DNA from: Cupriavidus phytohabitans
GTDB lineage: Bacteria > Pseudomonadota > Gammaproteobacteria > Burkholderiales > Burkholderiaceae
Reading direction: 5' to 3'
DNA: 64,000 nucleotides
Assembly (NCBI RefSeq): GCF_000426345.1
Contig: NZ_AUFE01000026.1
Location: 23,116 to 87,115 of the forward strand
A program made the translations under genes and the position numbers. This document shows, in pieces, positions 47,400 to 56,269 of the stretch (position 1 is its first letter; each line of letters starts with the position of its first letter). The notes under the pieces are model-generated. The model worked only from the letters and a program-made list of their open reading frames with translations, did not search any database and had not been told where the DNA came from.

Positions 47400-47750
47400 C
47401 TATTGCTTCGGCGCTGCCATCTCCTGGCGGGCCGCGGCGTCCGCCGCCTTGTTCTCGACCTTGCGCTCCTGCTTGGCCTCGCCGACTTCTTCCTTGTACT
47501 CGCCCTTGGCGGCCTTCTTCTTCGCCTTGTATTCGTCGGAGGCGCGCTTGCGTGCCTCGCGGCGCTCGACCAGCGGGTCCTTGGGCGGTTCGATCTGGGT
47601 CATGCCGGGCGGCACGCCTTGCGCGCCGGCCGGGGGTGCCGCGGGCGCGGCCGTGGTCTGGGCGAAAACGGTGGCACAGCTGAGGCCTGCCAGGCCGGCG
47701 GCAATCGCGCCGACAATCCTGGGAAGGCGAGCGGGCTGTTTCGGATCCAT
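47400..47750 (-). CDS. secreted Lys/Glu-rich small protein
   Basis: 116 residues. A signal peptide (IVGAIAAGLAGLSCATVFAQ) is followed by a Pro-rich stretch and a highly charged helical tail (VERREARKRASDEYKAKKKA, then repeated K/E and Ala pairs) that would form a coiled coil. GGAGG stands before ATG 47750. I recognise no family; similar lysine-rich periplasmic proteins are sometimes labelled TolA-like or cell-envelope biogenesis proteins without evidence. Confidence 0.7.
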   Translation of the reverse strand: MDPKQPARLPRIVGAIAAGLAGLSCATVFAQTTAAPAAPPAGAQGVPPGMTQIEPPKDPLVERREARKRASDEYKAKKKAAKGEYKEEVGEAKQERKVENKAADAAARQEMAAPKQ

Positions 47751-48117
47751 GGAAAACCTCCAGAGTTGTTGTCGGACGCGCCGGCAGTGGAGGGGCCCGG
47801 CGCGGCTGGGACCGCGCATCGCCACGGTGGCGGCGATGCAGCGGTAGCCCTCAGTCTAGGCAGCGGGCTCACATTGCGCTGTCGGTCGAGCGCTGATGCG
47901 GTGCCGGCATTACTCTTACACGGCGGCATTGATGTATGGCCGCAACAAACTCCGGTTAAGGGCGCCACCGTCACTCCAACCCCATCGCGCACCGCATCGC
48001 GCGGCCTCCGGCGCGGATTTCAGCGAGGCGGCGACAACGCCACGCCGGTAGCGCGGCGATCCCTTCACAGCATGCCGTAGCGCGGCGCAGGCAAGGGCTG
48101 CCGCCAGCGGCGAGCGG
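47751..48117. other. intergenic region, nothing recognised
   Basis: 367 bases between two minus-strand genes. It is GC-rich, with short runs GCGCACCGCATCGCGCGGCC and no clear repeat, RNA or gene. Confidence 0.6.
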
Positions 48118-49347
48118 TCATATCACCCCTTCCGCGCGCAACGCCTGCATCTCCTGCCGGGTCAGGCCGACTTTGGCGTAGATCTCTTCGTTGTGCTCGC
48201 CGACTGAAGGCCCGGTTCGGGGCGCGCCGGGCTCGTACCCGGAAAAGCGCGGCACGTGGCATGGCGCGGGAACCGAGCCCAGGTCCGGATCGGGCAGGCG
48301 CACGATCGCCTCGCGCGCGCGGAAGTGCGGGTCCTCCAGGATGTCCTCGATGGTGAAGATCTTGCTGAACGGGATCTGCTGCGCTTCCAGCGCCGCCGCG
48401 ACGGCGCGGTAGTCATGTGCCGCGAACCAGGCGCCGATCGCGTCATCCAGCGTGTCGAGGTGCCGCACGCGCGCCGGGTTGGTGGCGTAGCGCGCATCGT
48501 CCGCCAGTTCCGGCTGGCCGATCGCCACGCACAGGCGCCGGAAGATCGGGTTGGACGACGCCACCATCGACACCCATTGGCCGTCGGCGGTCGCATACAT
48601 GTTGGACGGCGCCGTGTACGTGGCCAGGTTGCCCGCGCGCTGGCGCACCTGGCCGAGCTGTTCGTATTCCACCGCGAGCGGCTCCAGCAGGCGGAACAGC
48701 GCCTCGGTGGCGGACAGGTCGATATCCCGCCCGGGCGCTGCGGGATCGCGCCGGCGCTCGGCCGCGGCGGTGGCGATGGCGAACGCGCCGAACAGGCCGG
48801 CCACCACGTCGCCGGCGGGATAGTTCATGTGCAGCGGCGGACCGCCCGGCTCACCGGCGAGGTTGGTGAAGCCGCTCATGGCTTCGAACACGCGCGCGAA
48901 GCCGGCGCGCGACGCATACGGGCCGGTCTGGCCGAAGCCGGTCAGGCGCAGGATGATCAGGCGCGGGTTCGCTTCGCGCAAGGTCCCGGCGTCGAGGCCC
49001 CAGCGGTCGAGCGTGCCGGTGCGGAAGTTCTCGACCAGCACATCGAATTCGGGCAGCAGCCGCAGGAACAGCGCGCGCCCCTGTGGCTGCCGCACGTCGA
49101 GCGAGATGCCGCGCTTGCCGCGGTTGGCCACCTTCCAGTAGAGCGGCAGGCCGTCCTTGACCGGTGCCAGGCCGCGCAGCGGATCGCTGCCATCGGGCAA
49201 CTCAAGCTTGACCACGTCGGCGCCCATGTCGGCGCACAGCGTGCTGGCGAGCGGCGCGGCCAGCACCGTAGCCATGTCCAGGATGCGCAGTCCGGCGAGC
49301 GGGCCGTCGGTCTTGCCGTTGCCGTTCACAAACGAGGTCTGGTTCAT
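48118..49347 (-). CDS. CaiB/BaiF family III CoA-transferase
   Basis: 409 residues. Family motifs are GPLAGLRILDMATVLAAPLAS, ADMGADVVKLELPDGSDPLRG, NRGKRGISLDV, LVENFRTGTLDRWGLD and LTGFGQTGPYASR. The position aligned to the catalytic Asp (usually ..IDVSLLDA) is Glu (RDIDLSATEAL), a variant seen in some subgroups. It transfers CoA between carboxylic acids, so it would activate the pathway substrate. The start overlaps the Bug gene by ATGA; it is the last gene of the operon. Confidence 0.9.
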   Translation of the reverse strand: MNQTSFVNGNGKTDGPLAGLRILDMATVLAAPLASTLCADMGADVVKLELPDGSDPLRGLAPVKDGLPLYWKVANRGKRGISLDVRQPQGRALFLRLLPEFDVLVENFRTGTLDRWGLDAGTLREANPRLIILRLTGFGQTGPYASRAGFARVFEAMSGFTNLAGEPGGPPLHMNYPAGDVVAGLFGAFAIATAAAERRRDPAAPGRDIDLSATEALFRLLEPLAVEYEQLGQVRQRAGNLATYTAPSNMYATADGQWVSMVASSNPIFRRLCVAIGQPELADDARYATNPARVRHLDTLDDAIGAWFAAHDYRAVAAALEAQQIPFSKIFTIEDILEDPHFRAREAIVRLPDPDLGSVPAPCHVPRFSGYEPGAPRTGPSVGEHNEEIYAKVGLTRQEMQALRAEGVI

Positions 49348-50342
49348 GCGTCCACCTTGATGTCGCGCGCCTTGATCAATGCTGCCCAGCGCGTTGCCTC
49401 GGCCACCAGCAGCTGGTCGAATTGCCTGGCGTCGAGCGGGAGGATTTCCGCATCAAGCGCCGCCAGCCGGTTGCGCACGTCGGCGGTGCCCATCGCCGCC
49501 TGCAGCGCGGCGCCGAGGTAGTCGACGATGGCGGGCGCCGTGCGTGCGTGGACGGCCAGGCCATACCAGGATTGCACCAGCGCGTCGGGATAGCCCGCCT
49601 CGGCGATGGTCGGGACCTCCGGCAGCGAGCGCGTGCGCCGTGCGGCGTTGACGGCGAGCGGCCGTACGCGATTCGACTGGATCAGCGGCAGCACCAGGTT
49701 CTGCGACACCAGCGCGAACTGCAGCTGCCCGCGTCCCAGGTCCAGCACCGAAGGCGGCTGGCCCTTGTAGCCGACATTGGTCACGCGCACGCCGGTGGCT
49801 TCGAAGAACAGCTCCTGCGCCAGGTGCAGCGAGCTGCCGGCGCCCGGCACCGGCACGTTGACGGCGCCCGGCCGCGCCTTGGCCCACGCCGCGAACTCCT
49901 TCAGCGTCTTCACGGGCACATCGTTGTGCACCACGAACACCGACGGCACCGCGGCCACCGCGCCAATGGCGCGGAAGTTCTGCACGCGGATGCCGGAGTC
50001 GGGATAGAGCGTCTGCGCCACCGCCAGCACCGGCGTGACGCCGAGCATCGTGTAGCCGTCCGCCGGTGCGCGGCTGGCGAATTCGATGCCGATGCGGCCA
50101 TCGGCACCGGGCTTGTTCTCCACGACCACGCGCTGCGGCAGGTCGAGCGACATGCGGTCGAGGGCGGCGCGCAGCGTGACGTCGACCACGCCGCCCGCCG
50201 GGTAAGGGATGACCGCGCGCAGCGGCCGCTCGGGGAAGTTGCCCGGGCCGGTGCTGGCGCGGGCCAGCGCCGGCAACAGGCCGGGCGCGGCCATCATCAG
50301 GGCGGTCTGGAAAGCAGTCCTTCCGAATGCTCGGCGATCCAT
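49344..50342 (-). CDS. Bug-type tripartite tricarboxylate transporter substrate-binding protein
   Basis: 332 residues with a signal peptide carrying a twin-arginine-like start (DRRAFGRTAFQTALMMAAPG) and the Bug/TctC fold: FPERPLRAVIPYPAGGVVDVTLR, VENKPGADGRIGIEFASRAPADG, TNVGYKGQPPSVLDLGRGQLQFAL, and PDALVQSWYGLAVHA. It binds a small carboxylic acid in the periplasm. The TctAB membrane partners are not nearby, as is usual for Bug proteins in Burkholderiaceae. It shares a stop/start overlap with the CoA-transferase gene, so the ligand is probably that pathway's substrate. Confidence 0.9.
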   Translation of the reverse strand: MDRRAFGRTAFQTALMMAAPGLLPALARASTGPGNFPERPLRAVIPYPAGGVVDVTLRAALDRMSLDLPQRVVVENKPGADGRIGIEFASRAPADGYTMLGVTPVLAVAQTLYPDSGIRVQNFRAIGAVAAVPSVFVVHNDVPVKTLKEFAAWAKARPGAVNVPVPGAGSSLHLAQELFFEATGVRVTNVGYKGQPPSVLDLGRGQLQFALVSQNLVLPLIQSNRVRPLAVNAARRTRSLPEVPTIAEAGYPDALVQSWYGLAVHARTAPAIVDYLGAALQAAMGTADVRNRLAALDAEILPLDARQFDQLLVAEATRWAALIKARDIKVDA

Positions 50343-50402
50343 GCTGTCTCCTCTTTCTTGTATCGGTATTTGCGCCGGCGCCTGCCGGTCACTCTCTGCC
50401 GG

Positions 50403-51515
50403 TCACTCCGGCAGGTAAGGGCGCAGGCATTCGAGCGACTGGCGCGTCTGCCGCACCAGCCGGTCCATGATCCGCGCCACGGGCTCGACCTCCTTCACCC
50501 AGGCAACGCTCTGGCCCGCCGCCTCGTACATCAGCGGGGCGATCTCGTGCTCTTCCACCGCTGCCAGCAGCCGGCCGGTCAGGGCCTGCTGGTAGGGCAT
50601 GTCTAGTGGCGCCGGGGCATCGGCCGCCGCCCATGCGTCGGAGAAGGCGCTGCGCACCACGCGGCAGGGCTTGCCGCTGTGCGCGCGGGTGATCACCGTG
50701 TCGTCGCTGCCAGCGGCCAGCAGCCGTTCAGTCAGCGCGGCCGGCAGCCGATGCTCGGCGCTGCCCAGCCACACGGTGCCGAGCCACGCGCCCTGCGCCC
50801 CCATCGCCAGCGCCGCGGCGATCTGGCTGCCTTCGCCGATGCCGCCGGCGGCCAGCACGGGGCGTCCCTCGGCGGCCGCGATGATCTGCGGCACCAGCGT
50901 GAAGGTGCCGATCGTGCCAGTATGCCCGCCGGCGTCGTAGCCCTGGGCGACCAGCACATCGACGCCGGCCGCGATGGCCTTGCGCGCATGCTTGACCGCG
51001 CCGACCAGCGCCATGGTGGTCTTGCCGGCACGGCGCACCCTGGCGATGGTGTCGGCCGGCGTGCCGACGCCGGCGGCGAACACCTCCACCTCGCTCTGCG
51101 CCACGGCGGCGACCTGTTCCTCGAACAAAGCCTGCGAGCGCACGTACTGCGAGAAGAAGTTGCCCGCCGTGGCCGGCGGCACGGCGAAGCGCTCGAACAG
51201 GCCGTCGACGAAGCGGCGATGTCCTTCAGGAATCGCAGCGCTTACGTCTTCCGGGGTGGAGACGCCCGGCAGCGCGGTGGGCAGCAGCAGGTCCACACCG
51301 ACCGGCACGTCCGGGCACAGCGCGCGCAGGTCGCGCAGTTTCTGCGCCAGTTCGTTGGGGCCATCGCGTGCCGCGGCATACACGCCGAGGCCGCCGGCAT
51401 TGGAAATGGCCGCGGCGACCTCGATGCTGTGCGCCAGCCCGAACACCGGGTAGCGGATGCCCAGCCGGCGGCACAGCGCATTGGCCAGGCTATGGTCAGC
51501 AGTGCTTGCCATCAT
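50403..51515 (-). CDS. nitronate monooxygenase-like FMN protein
   Basis: 370 residues of the NMO/2-nitropropane dioxygenase family (TIM barrel, FMN). RLGIRYPVFGLAHSIE, the AGGLGVYAAARDG region, VLVAQGYDAGGHTG and VLAAGGIGEGSQIAAALAMGAQGAWLGT are family hallmarks. In catabolic operons such proteins may act as enoyl-type reductases or on nitronates; no nitro compound is implied here. It overlaps the acyl-CoA dehydrogenase stop by ATGA and precedes the Bug gene by 60 bases. Confidence 0.85.
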   Translation of the reverse strand: MMASTADHSLANALCRRLGIRYPVFGLAHSIEVAAAISNAGGLGVYAAARDGPNELAQKLRDLRALCPDVPVGVDLLLPTALPGVSTPEDVSAAIPEGHRRFVDGLFERFAVPPATAGNFFSQYVRSQALFEEQVAAVAQSEVEVFAAGVGTPADTIARVRRAGKTTMALVGAVKHARKAIAAGVDVLVAQGYDAGGHTGTIGTFTLVPQIIAAAEGRPVLAAGGIGEGSQIAAALAMGAQGAWLGTVWLGSAEHRLPAALTERLLAAGSDDTVITRAHSGKPCRVVRSAFSDAWAAADAPAPLDMPYQQALTGRLLAAVEEHEIAPLMYEAAGQSVAWVKEVEPVARIMDRLVRQTRQSLECLRPYLPE

Positions 51516-52741
51516 TGCGCTCCAAACAGATCCGGCTCGAAATCGAGGCAGGGATGTTGTGGCATCGCCGAGGCGGTCTTCATCACGTGCCGGCCGATCA
51601 GGTTCTTGTGGACCTCGCTGGTGCCTTCGCCAATCTGGTTCATCTTGGCGTCGCGCAGGAAGCGCTCGATCGGATACGCATTCAGGTAGCCGTTGCCGCC
51701 CAGCAGTTGCGCGCAGTCCACTACCACGCGCATGCACAGGTCGGTGCTGTGCATCTTGGCGATCGAGGCGTGGATCGAAGTCTCAGGGTCCGTGCGGTCG
51801 TAGCGCTGCGCCGAGCTGTAGACCAGGCAGCGTGCGGCTTCGATGCGCGCGGCCATGTCGGCCAGCATCCACTGGATGCCCTGGTGCTCGCCCACCGCCT
51901 TGCCCGATACCTGCCGGTGCCCGGCGTATTGCGCGGCGATCTGCAGCGCGCCGGTCATCCGACCCAGCGCGATCGCGGCATGGCCGATGCGTGCGCGCAC
52001 CAGCGTGTCCTGCGCCAGCGCCATGCCCTGTCCCTCTTCGCCCAGGCGATGCGAGACCGGCACGAACACATCGTCGAGCCGGACCTCGGCGATCGGCACG
52101 CCATGCCAGCCGAGCTTGGGAATGATCGGCGATACGCTCAGTCCTTCAGCATCGCGCGGCACCAGGAACGCCGTCAGTCCCTTGCTGCCGCCGGGACCGT
52201 CGGCAAGCGAAGCCACCACGACAAACATATCGGCCACGTTGGCGCGGGTGATGAATTTCTTTACGCCAGTGAGCCGATAGCCCCCGGGATGCCGGCTGGC
52301 GACGGTGCGCAGCCGCGCGAGATCCGATCCCGCGCCGGGCTCGGTCAGCGCGAAGGCGGACTGCCTGCTGCCATTGGCCAGCAGCGGCACCGTCTGTGCG
52401 CAAAGCTCCGCGGAACCGCCGGCAACGATCGGGCGCGAGGACAGGTCGGTGCCGGTCACGAGCGACGCCGCCGTGCTGCACGTTCGCGCAATCTCTTCGA
52501 TGATCCTGACGCGCAGCAGCATCGAGGCATTGGTGCCGCCGAGCGCGGTGGGAAACGCCGTGGCGATGACGCCGCTTTCCGCCAGCGCGCGGAAGGTGTC
52601 CCAGGCGAACTCGTCGTTGCGGTTTGCCGCGTTGGCCCTGGGGCCGATGTTGTCCCGGACCAGTGCCTGGACACGGGCCAGCATGTCGTTCTGCGCCGCA
52701 TCGAGCGGCGCCAGCGGATGGTGTTCGGCAGTCAGGGGCAT
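51512..52741 (-). CDS. acyl-CoA dehydrogenase family protein
   Basis: 409 residues: N-terminal helical domain, central beta domain with FALTEPGAGSDLARLRT, TGVKKFITRANVADMFVV, and C-terminal helical domain ending MNQIGEGTSEVHKNLIGRHVM, the FAD-adjacent motif. It oxidises an acyl-CoA to the enoyl form. It opens the operon and is divergent from a LysR gene with 117 bp between them, the standard arrangement for LysR control. Confidence 0.92.
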   Translation of the reverse strand: MPLTAEHHPLAPLDAAQNDMLARVQALVRDNIGPRANAANRNDEFAWDTFRALAESGVIATAFPTALGGTNASMLLRVRIIEEIARTCSTAASLVTGTDLSSRPIVAGGSAELCAQTVPLLANGSRQSAFALTEPGAGSDLARLRTVASRHPGGYRLTGVKKFITRANVADMFVVVASLADGPGGSKGLTAFLVPRDAEGLSVSPIIPKLGWHGVPIAEVRLDDVFVPVSHRLGEEGQGMALAQDTLVRARIGHAAIALGRMTGALQIAAQYAGHRQVSGKAVGEHQGIQWMLADMAARIEAARCLVYSSAQRYDRTDPETSIHASIAKMHSTDLCMRVVVDCAQLLGGNGYLNAYPIERFLRDAKMNQIGEGTSEVHKNLIGRHVMKTASAMPQHPCLDFEPDLFGAQ

Positions 52742-52829
52742 GGATCAGGGTCTCCTCCGGGTGGTGTGCGATTGCCTCTAACGATAGAGAGACGGTATCC
52801 TCGGATCAATGCCGGTATGAGAAAGCAGA

Positions 52830-52846
52830 TATCTCCATAGGAGATA
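52830..52846. promoter_or_regulatory. perfect inverted repeat in LysR/acyl-CoA dehydrogenase intergenic region
   Basis: TATCTCC and GGAGATA arms around ATA, 13 bases before the LysR start. It lies between divergent genes and overlaps the LysR leader, so an autoregulatory LysR site is likely, though the core does not follow T-N11-A exactly. Confidence 0.55.
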
Positions 52847-52858
52847 GCAGGAGAGGAT

Positions 52859-53818
52859 ATGCAAACAGATGCGGGACACGACCTGACGCTCAAGGCGTTG
52901 ACCACGTTCGTCGCGGTGGCGCGCACGGGCAGCGTTTCGGGCGCCGCGGCGCAGCTCGGCCTGGCACAGTCGGCGATCAGCCGGCAGGTCGCCGAGCTGG
53001 AGAAGATGTTTGGCGGCCCGCTGTTCTACCGCACCGGCCGCGGCGTGCGGCCAACCACGCTGGCCGCGCAGGTGCTGGCCGATGCCGAGCCGCTGCTCGA
53101 CGGCGCCAGGCAACTGGTCGAGTCGGCGCGCGGCCGTGCCGGCAATGTCAGCGGCATGGTCACGCTGGGCCTGGTGCCGGCGGTGGCGCCGCTGCTGTCG
53201 AGCCGGCTCTACGCCGCCGTGCAGGAGCGGCTGCCCGCGGTGAAGCTGCGCATCGTGGAAGGCTACAGCGGCGAGATCGAGACGCGGCTGACCCAGGGCA
53301 GCATCGATCTCGCCGTCCTGAACCGCTATCGTGCCGAAGGCCGGAACAGCTACCGCCGCCTGCTCGATACGCCGCTGATGCTGGTCGGCCGGCGCGAGGC
53401 CGTGCAGGCCCACTGGCGCGCCGCGGGCGGCAGGCCGGCTTCGTTGCTGCTGCGGCAGATCGGCGGCGTGCCGCTGGTGCTGCCGGTGCCGCCCAACGCC
53501 ATCCGCAACCTGCTGGAAGAGGCTGCCGCCGCGCACCGCATCGCCCTCAACGTGTGCATGGAGGCAAGCTCATCAGTGGTCATCAAGCGCATCCTGTCCG
53601 ACCATTCCGCGTTTTCCGTATTGCCATACCACGCGGTGGCGGCCGAGCTGGAGAGCGGGGAGTATGACGCCGTGCCATTGGCGGACCGCGCCATGCGGCA
53701 GAGCGTGGTGCTGGCGACGAGCAGCCAGCGTCCCTTCACCGCCGCGGTGCGGCAGGTGGCGCAGATGATTCCCAAGCTTGCCGAGGCGCTGATCGGCGAA
53801 GGGAAGTGGCGGCGGTGA
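52859..53818 (+). CDS. LysR family transcriptional regulator
   Basis: 319 residues, LysR winged helix at about 8-67 (LKALTTFVAVARTGSVSGAA, AQLGLAQSAISRQVAELEKM, RTGRGVRPTT) and a two-lobe effector domain. It probably controls the divergent acyl-CoA dehydrogenase operon in response to a substrate or CoA intermediate. AGGAGAGG precedes ATG 52859. Confidence 0.92.
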   Translation: MQTDAGHDLTLKALTTFVAVARTGSVSGAAAQLGLAQSAISRQVAELEKMFGGPLFYRTGRGVRPTTLAAQVLADAEPLLDGARQLVESARGRAGNVSGMVTLGLVPAVAPLLSSRLYAAVQERLPAVKLRIVEGYSGEIETRLTQGSIDLAVLNRYRAEGRNSYRRLLDTPLMLVGRREAVQAHWRAAGGRPASLLLRQIGGVPLVLPVPPNAIRNLLEEAAAAHRIALNVCMEASSSVVIKRILSDHSAFSVLPYHAVAAELESGEYDAVPLADRAMRQSVVLATSSQRPFTAAVRQVAQMIPKLAEALIGEGKWRR

Positions 53819-53994
53819 CGGAGATGTCTGGCGCGGGACGCGGCGTGCCGCTGTGAGAGCTGGGACATCGTCACAAGCCGGGTACATGGGGCTGGGTAGA
53901 GATCCAGCCGATGCATGTCTTCGCTGCCATGCCCGCCTTGGCGCATTTACGTCTTGTTGAGCCCCATGCAAGCCTCCACAGACCGGATGGTTCG

Positions 53995-54702
53995 CTAGGT
54001 TGCGGGCCCCGCAGCAGCCGGCGCGTCCAGGCTTCGCTCCAGCAGCGTCAGATCGTCGCGCAGCAACTGCAGGATAGCCGCCGGCCCGGGCTTGTCCAGC
54101 GCGCGGCTGGCCGGCAGTTCGACCGAGCGCAGCGCCATGTCCGCAATCTGGCCCGCTACCTCATCCACGGAAGCCTGTCCGGCGGGATTGAACCACCACG
54201 CCGTCCAGTTGCACATGCCGATGATCGAGAATGCGGCGATCTTGGCGTCCACCACGCGAAAGCTCCCATGGTCGATGCCGAACTCGATCGCCTGCCGGAA
54301 CTGTTCGAGCACCGCGCGGCGCGCCTGCTCGGCCATCTTGCGCTGCTTGAGCGGCAGGTTGTTCTCGTTGCGTTCGACCACGCGGAACTGCAGCGGGTGC
54401 GTCAGGATCAGCGTGGCGTGGCGCAGCACCAGGTGGCGCAGGATGCCGGCAGGCGTGCGCATGGCCTCGGGGATGGCCTCGGTGGCCAGTTGCGCGGCGG
54501 TGCGCGTGACCGCCGTAGTCAACTCCTCGAGGATGGCTTCCTTGCTCTTGAAGTAGTAGTAGAGCGCCGGACGGCTCAGCCCCACCGCGTCCGCGATGTC
54601 GTTGAGTCCGGTGCCATCGAAGCCGCGCTCGATGAAGAGGCGCGTCGCGACCTCCAGGATCGAGTCCCGCAGCGCGTCGCTCTTGCTCTGTGCCTTTGCC
54701 AT
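53995..54702 (-). CDS. TetR/AcrR family regulator
   Basis: 235 residues. The N-terminal TetR HTH spans about 15-60 (ATRLFIERGFDGTGLNDIADAVGLSRPALYYYFKSKEAIL), followed by an all-helical ligand domain (TetR_C-type with WTAWWFNPAG). It is divergent from the 54.9-62.4 kb aromatic cluster, which it presumably represses until an aryl-CoA or similar ligand binds. The 212-bp spacer holds a CGTAAA-AAAA-TTTACG palindrome. Confidence 0.9.
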   Translation of the reverse strand: MAKAQSKSDALRDSILEVATRLFIERGFDGTGLNDIADAVGLSRPALYYYFKSKEAILEELTTAVTRTAAQLATEAIPEAMRTPAGILRHLVLRHATLILTHPLQFRVVERNENNLPLKQRKMAEQARRAVLEQFRQAIEFGIDHGSFRVVDAKIAAFSIIGMCNWTAWWFNPAGQASVDEVAGQIADMALRSVELPASRALDKPGPAAILQLLRDDLTLLERSLDAPAAAGPAT

Positions 54703-54853
54703 GTAACCGCCATTCAGTTTTTCGACGCGAGCGTCGAGAAGCCATCACGATAAACAAAATGGCGCGGGCCCGCCACCCCGGTGCACCGGGGCGTTGCCCG
54801 GCAACTTCCCTGTTAGTGCATTGAAAGGCGCCTGCAAACGGATTCGTCGCTCT

Positions 54854-54869
54854 CGTAAAAAAATTTACG
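54854..54869. promoter_or_regulatory. candidate TetR operator and promoter for the aromatic cluster
   Basis: Palindrome CGTAAA / TTTACG around AAAA, overlapping the -35 position of a plausible promoter whose -10 is TATTCT at 54889-54894. The predicted leader before the hydrolase ATG is short, about 15 nt. Inference from position; binding is not shown. Confidence 0.5.
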
Positions 54870-54914
54870 TACACGTCAAAAAATGGACTATTCTGTAAAA
54901 AACGGAGTGAATCG

Positions 54915-56198
54915 ATGAATAGTTCCCAGACGCCCCCCAACGAATCGCCCGCCGCTCGCGGGCCGATTGCAGGTTTCCTGAACACCGACTGGAACCCGCG
55001 CGATGTGCCGCCAGGCACGGTGACCCGCAACGTCGTGCTGCGCACGGAGGATGGTGCGGCCACCGGCGGTTCGCTCTATGCCGCAGGCCGGCCCGATACG
55101 GTGGTCTGCATCATGCATCCGCGCGAGTTCATGGCCTGCCACTACCTGATTCCCGACATCGTGGAAGCCGGTTACGCGGCGTGGTCGCAGTCGCCGCGCT
55201 CGGTCGGCAACGACCAGCGCCTGGAGCACGAGTTCGCGCTCTATGACGTCGCGGCAGGCGTGCGTTTCCTGCGTGAAGCGGGCTTCCGCAACATCGTGCT
55301 GCTCGGCAACTCGGGCGGCAGCGGGTTGTATGCCCTGTACGTCCAGCAATCGAATGCCGCGCCCGAAGCGCGCATCGGCCGGACGCCCGGCGGCCGTGCC
55401 ACCCATCTCGCCTCGGCATTGCTGCCCGCCGTGGATGGCGTGGTTTTCGTCGCGCCGCATCCGGGGCAAGGCATGCTGCTGCAGTCCTGCATCGACCCGT
55501 CCGTGACAGATGAGCGCGACCCGCTTTCCGTCGATCCGGCGCTCGATGCGTTCTCCGCCGCCAATGGCTTTGCGCCGGCCCCGCGGTCGTCCGCGTATCA
55601 CGCCCACTTCGTCATGAAGTACCGCGCCGCGCAGGCGATGCGGGTACAGCGCCTTGACCACCTGGCCCGGACGATGATTGCCGAGCGCATGGACGCCCGC
55701 GCCGAAGTGAAGCGCAACCCCGGCACGGTCAGCGATGCCGTGCGCCGGCGCGCGGCCCACACACAGCTCTTTCCCGTCTGGCGCACCGATGCCGACCTGC
55801 GCTGCTTTGACCTGTCGCTCGATCCGTCGGACCGCAAGTACGGCTCGCTCTGGGGCGCGGACCCGTTCATATCCAACTATGGCTCGGTCGGCTTCGCCCG
55901 CGTGTGCTCGCCCGAGAGCTGGTTGTCGACATGGTCGGGTCTGTCGTCGAACGCGGCGCTGTCCCGCACCGCCCCGGCCATTCACCAGCCCACGCTGCTG
56001 ATCGAGTACACGGCCGACCAGGCCTGTTTCCCCAGCGTCATCGCGGACATCTTCCAGAGCATCGGCAGCGTCGACAAGCAGCACCACCGCGTTCGCGGCG
56101 ACCACCACGGCCGCGCGCTGGCCAAGGGCGAGGAACCCGGCCGCTATGCGACGGGCCGTCTGCTGCAGACGTGGCTACGCGAGAGCTTCCCGCAATAA
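54915..56198 (+). CDS. alpha/beta hydrolase fold protein
   Basis: 427 residues. The nucleophile elbow LLGNSGGSGLY supplies Ser with GxSxG geometry (about residue 134), preceded by VVCIMHPREFMACHYLIPDI, and the likely His is in VRGDHHGRAL near the end. It is the first gene of the aromatic cluster. Candidate roles are an aryl-CoA thioesterase or a C-C bond hydrolase (for instance cleaving a maleylpyruvate-like ring-fission product); neither can be fixed from sequence. The stop lies inside a 13-bp tandem repeat. Confidence 0.8.
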   Translation: MNSSQTPPNESPAARGPIAGFLNTDWNPRDVPPGTVTRNVVLRTEDGAATGGSLYAAGRPDTVVCIMHPREFMACHYLIPDIVEAGYAAWSQSPRSVGNDQRLEHEFALYDVAAGVRFLREAGFRNIVLLGNSGGSGLYALYVQQSNAAPEARIGRTPGGRATHLASALLPAVDGVVFVAPHPGQGMLLQSCIDPSVTDERDPLSVDPALDAFSAANGFAPAPRSSAYHAHFVMKYRAAQAMRVQRLDHLARTMIAERMDARAEVKRNPGTVSDAVRRRAAHTQLFPVWRTDADLRCFDLSLDPSDRKYGSLWGADPFISNYGSVGFARVCSPESWLSTWSGLSSNAALSRTAPAIHQPTLLIEYTADQACFPSVIADIFQSIGSVDKQHHRVRGDHHGRALAKGEEPGRYATGRLLQTWLRESFPQ

Positions 56199-56224
56199 CT
56201 TCCTGCAATAACTTCCCGCAATAA
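56186..56224. repeat. 13-bp tandem repeat, three copies, covering a stop codon
   Basis: CTTCCCGCAATAA, CTTCCTGCAATAA, CTTCCCGCAATAA. Each unit contains TAA, and the first provides the stop of the alpha/beta hydrolase. It precedes the VOC gene by 45 bases. Confidence 0.9.
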
Positions 56225-56269
56225 CGCACCAGACACACACCAGCCCCATTCCGATCCGGAGACGTAACG

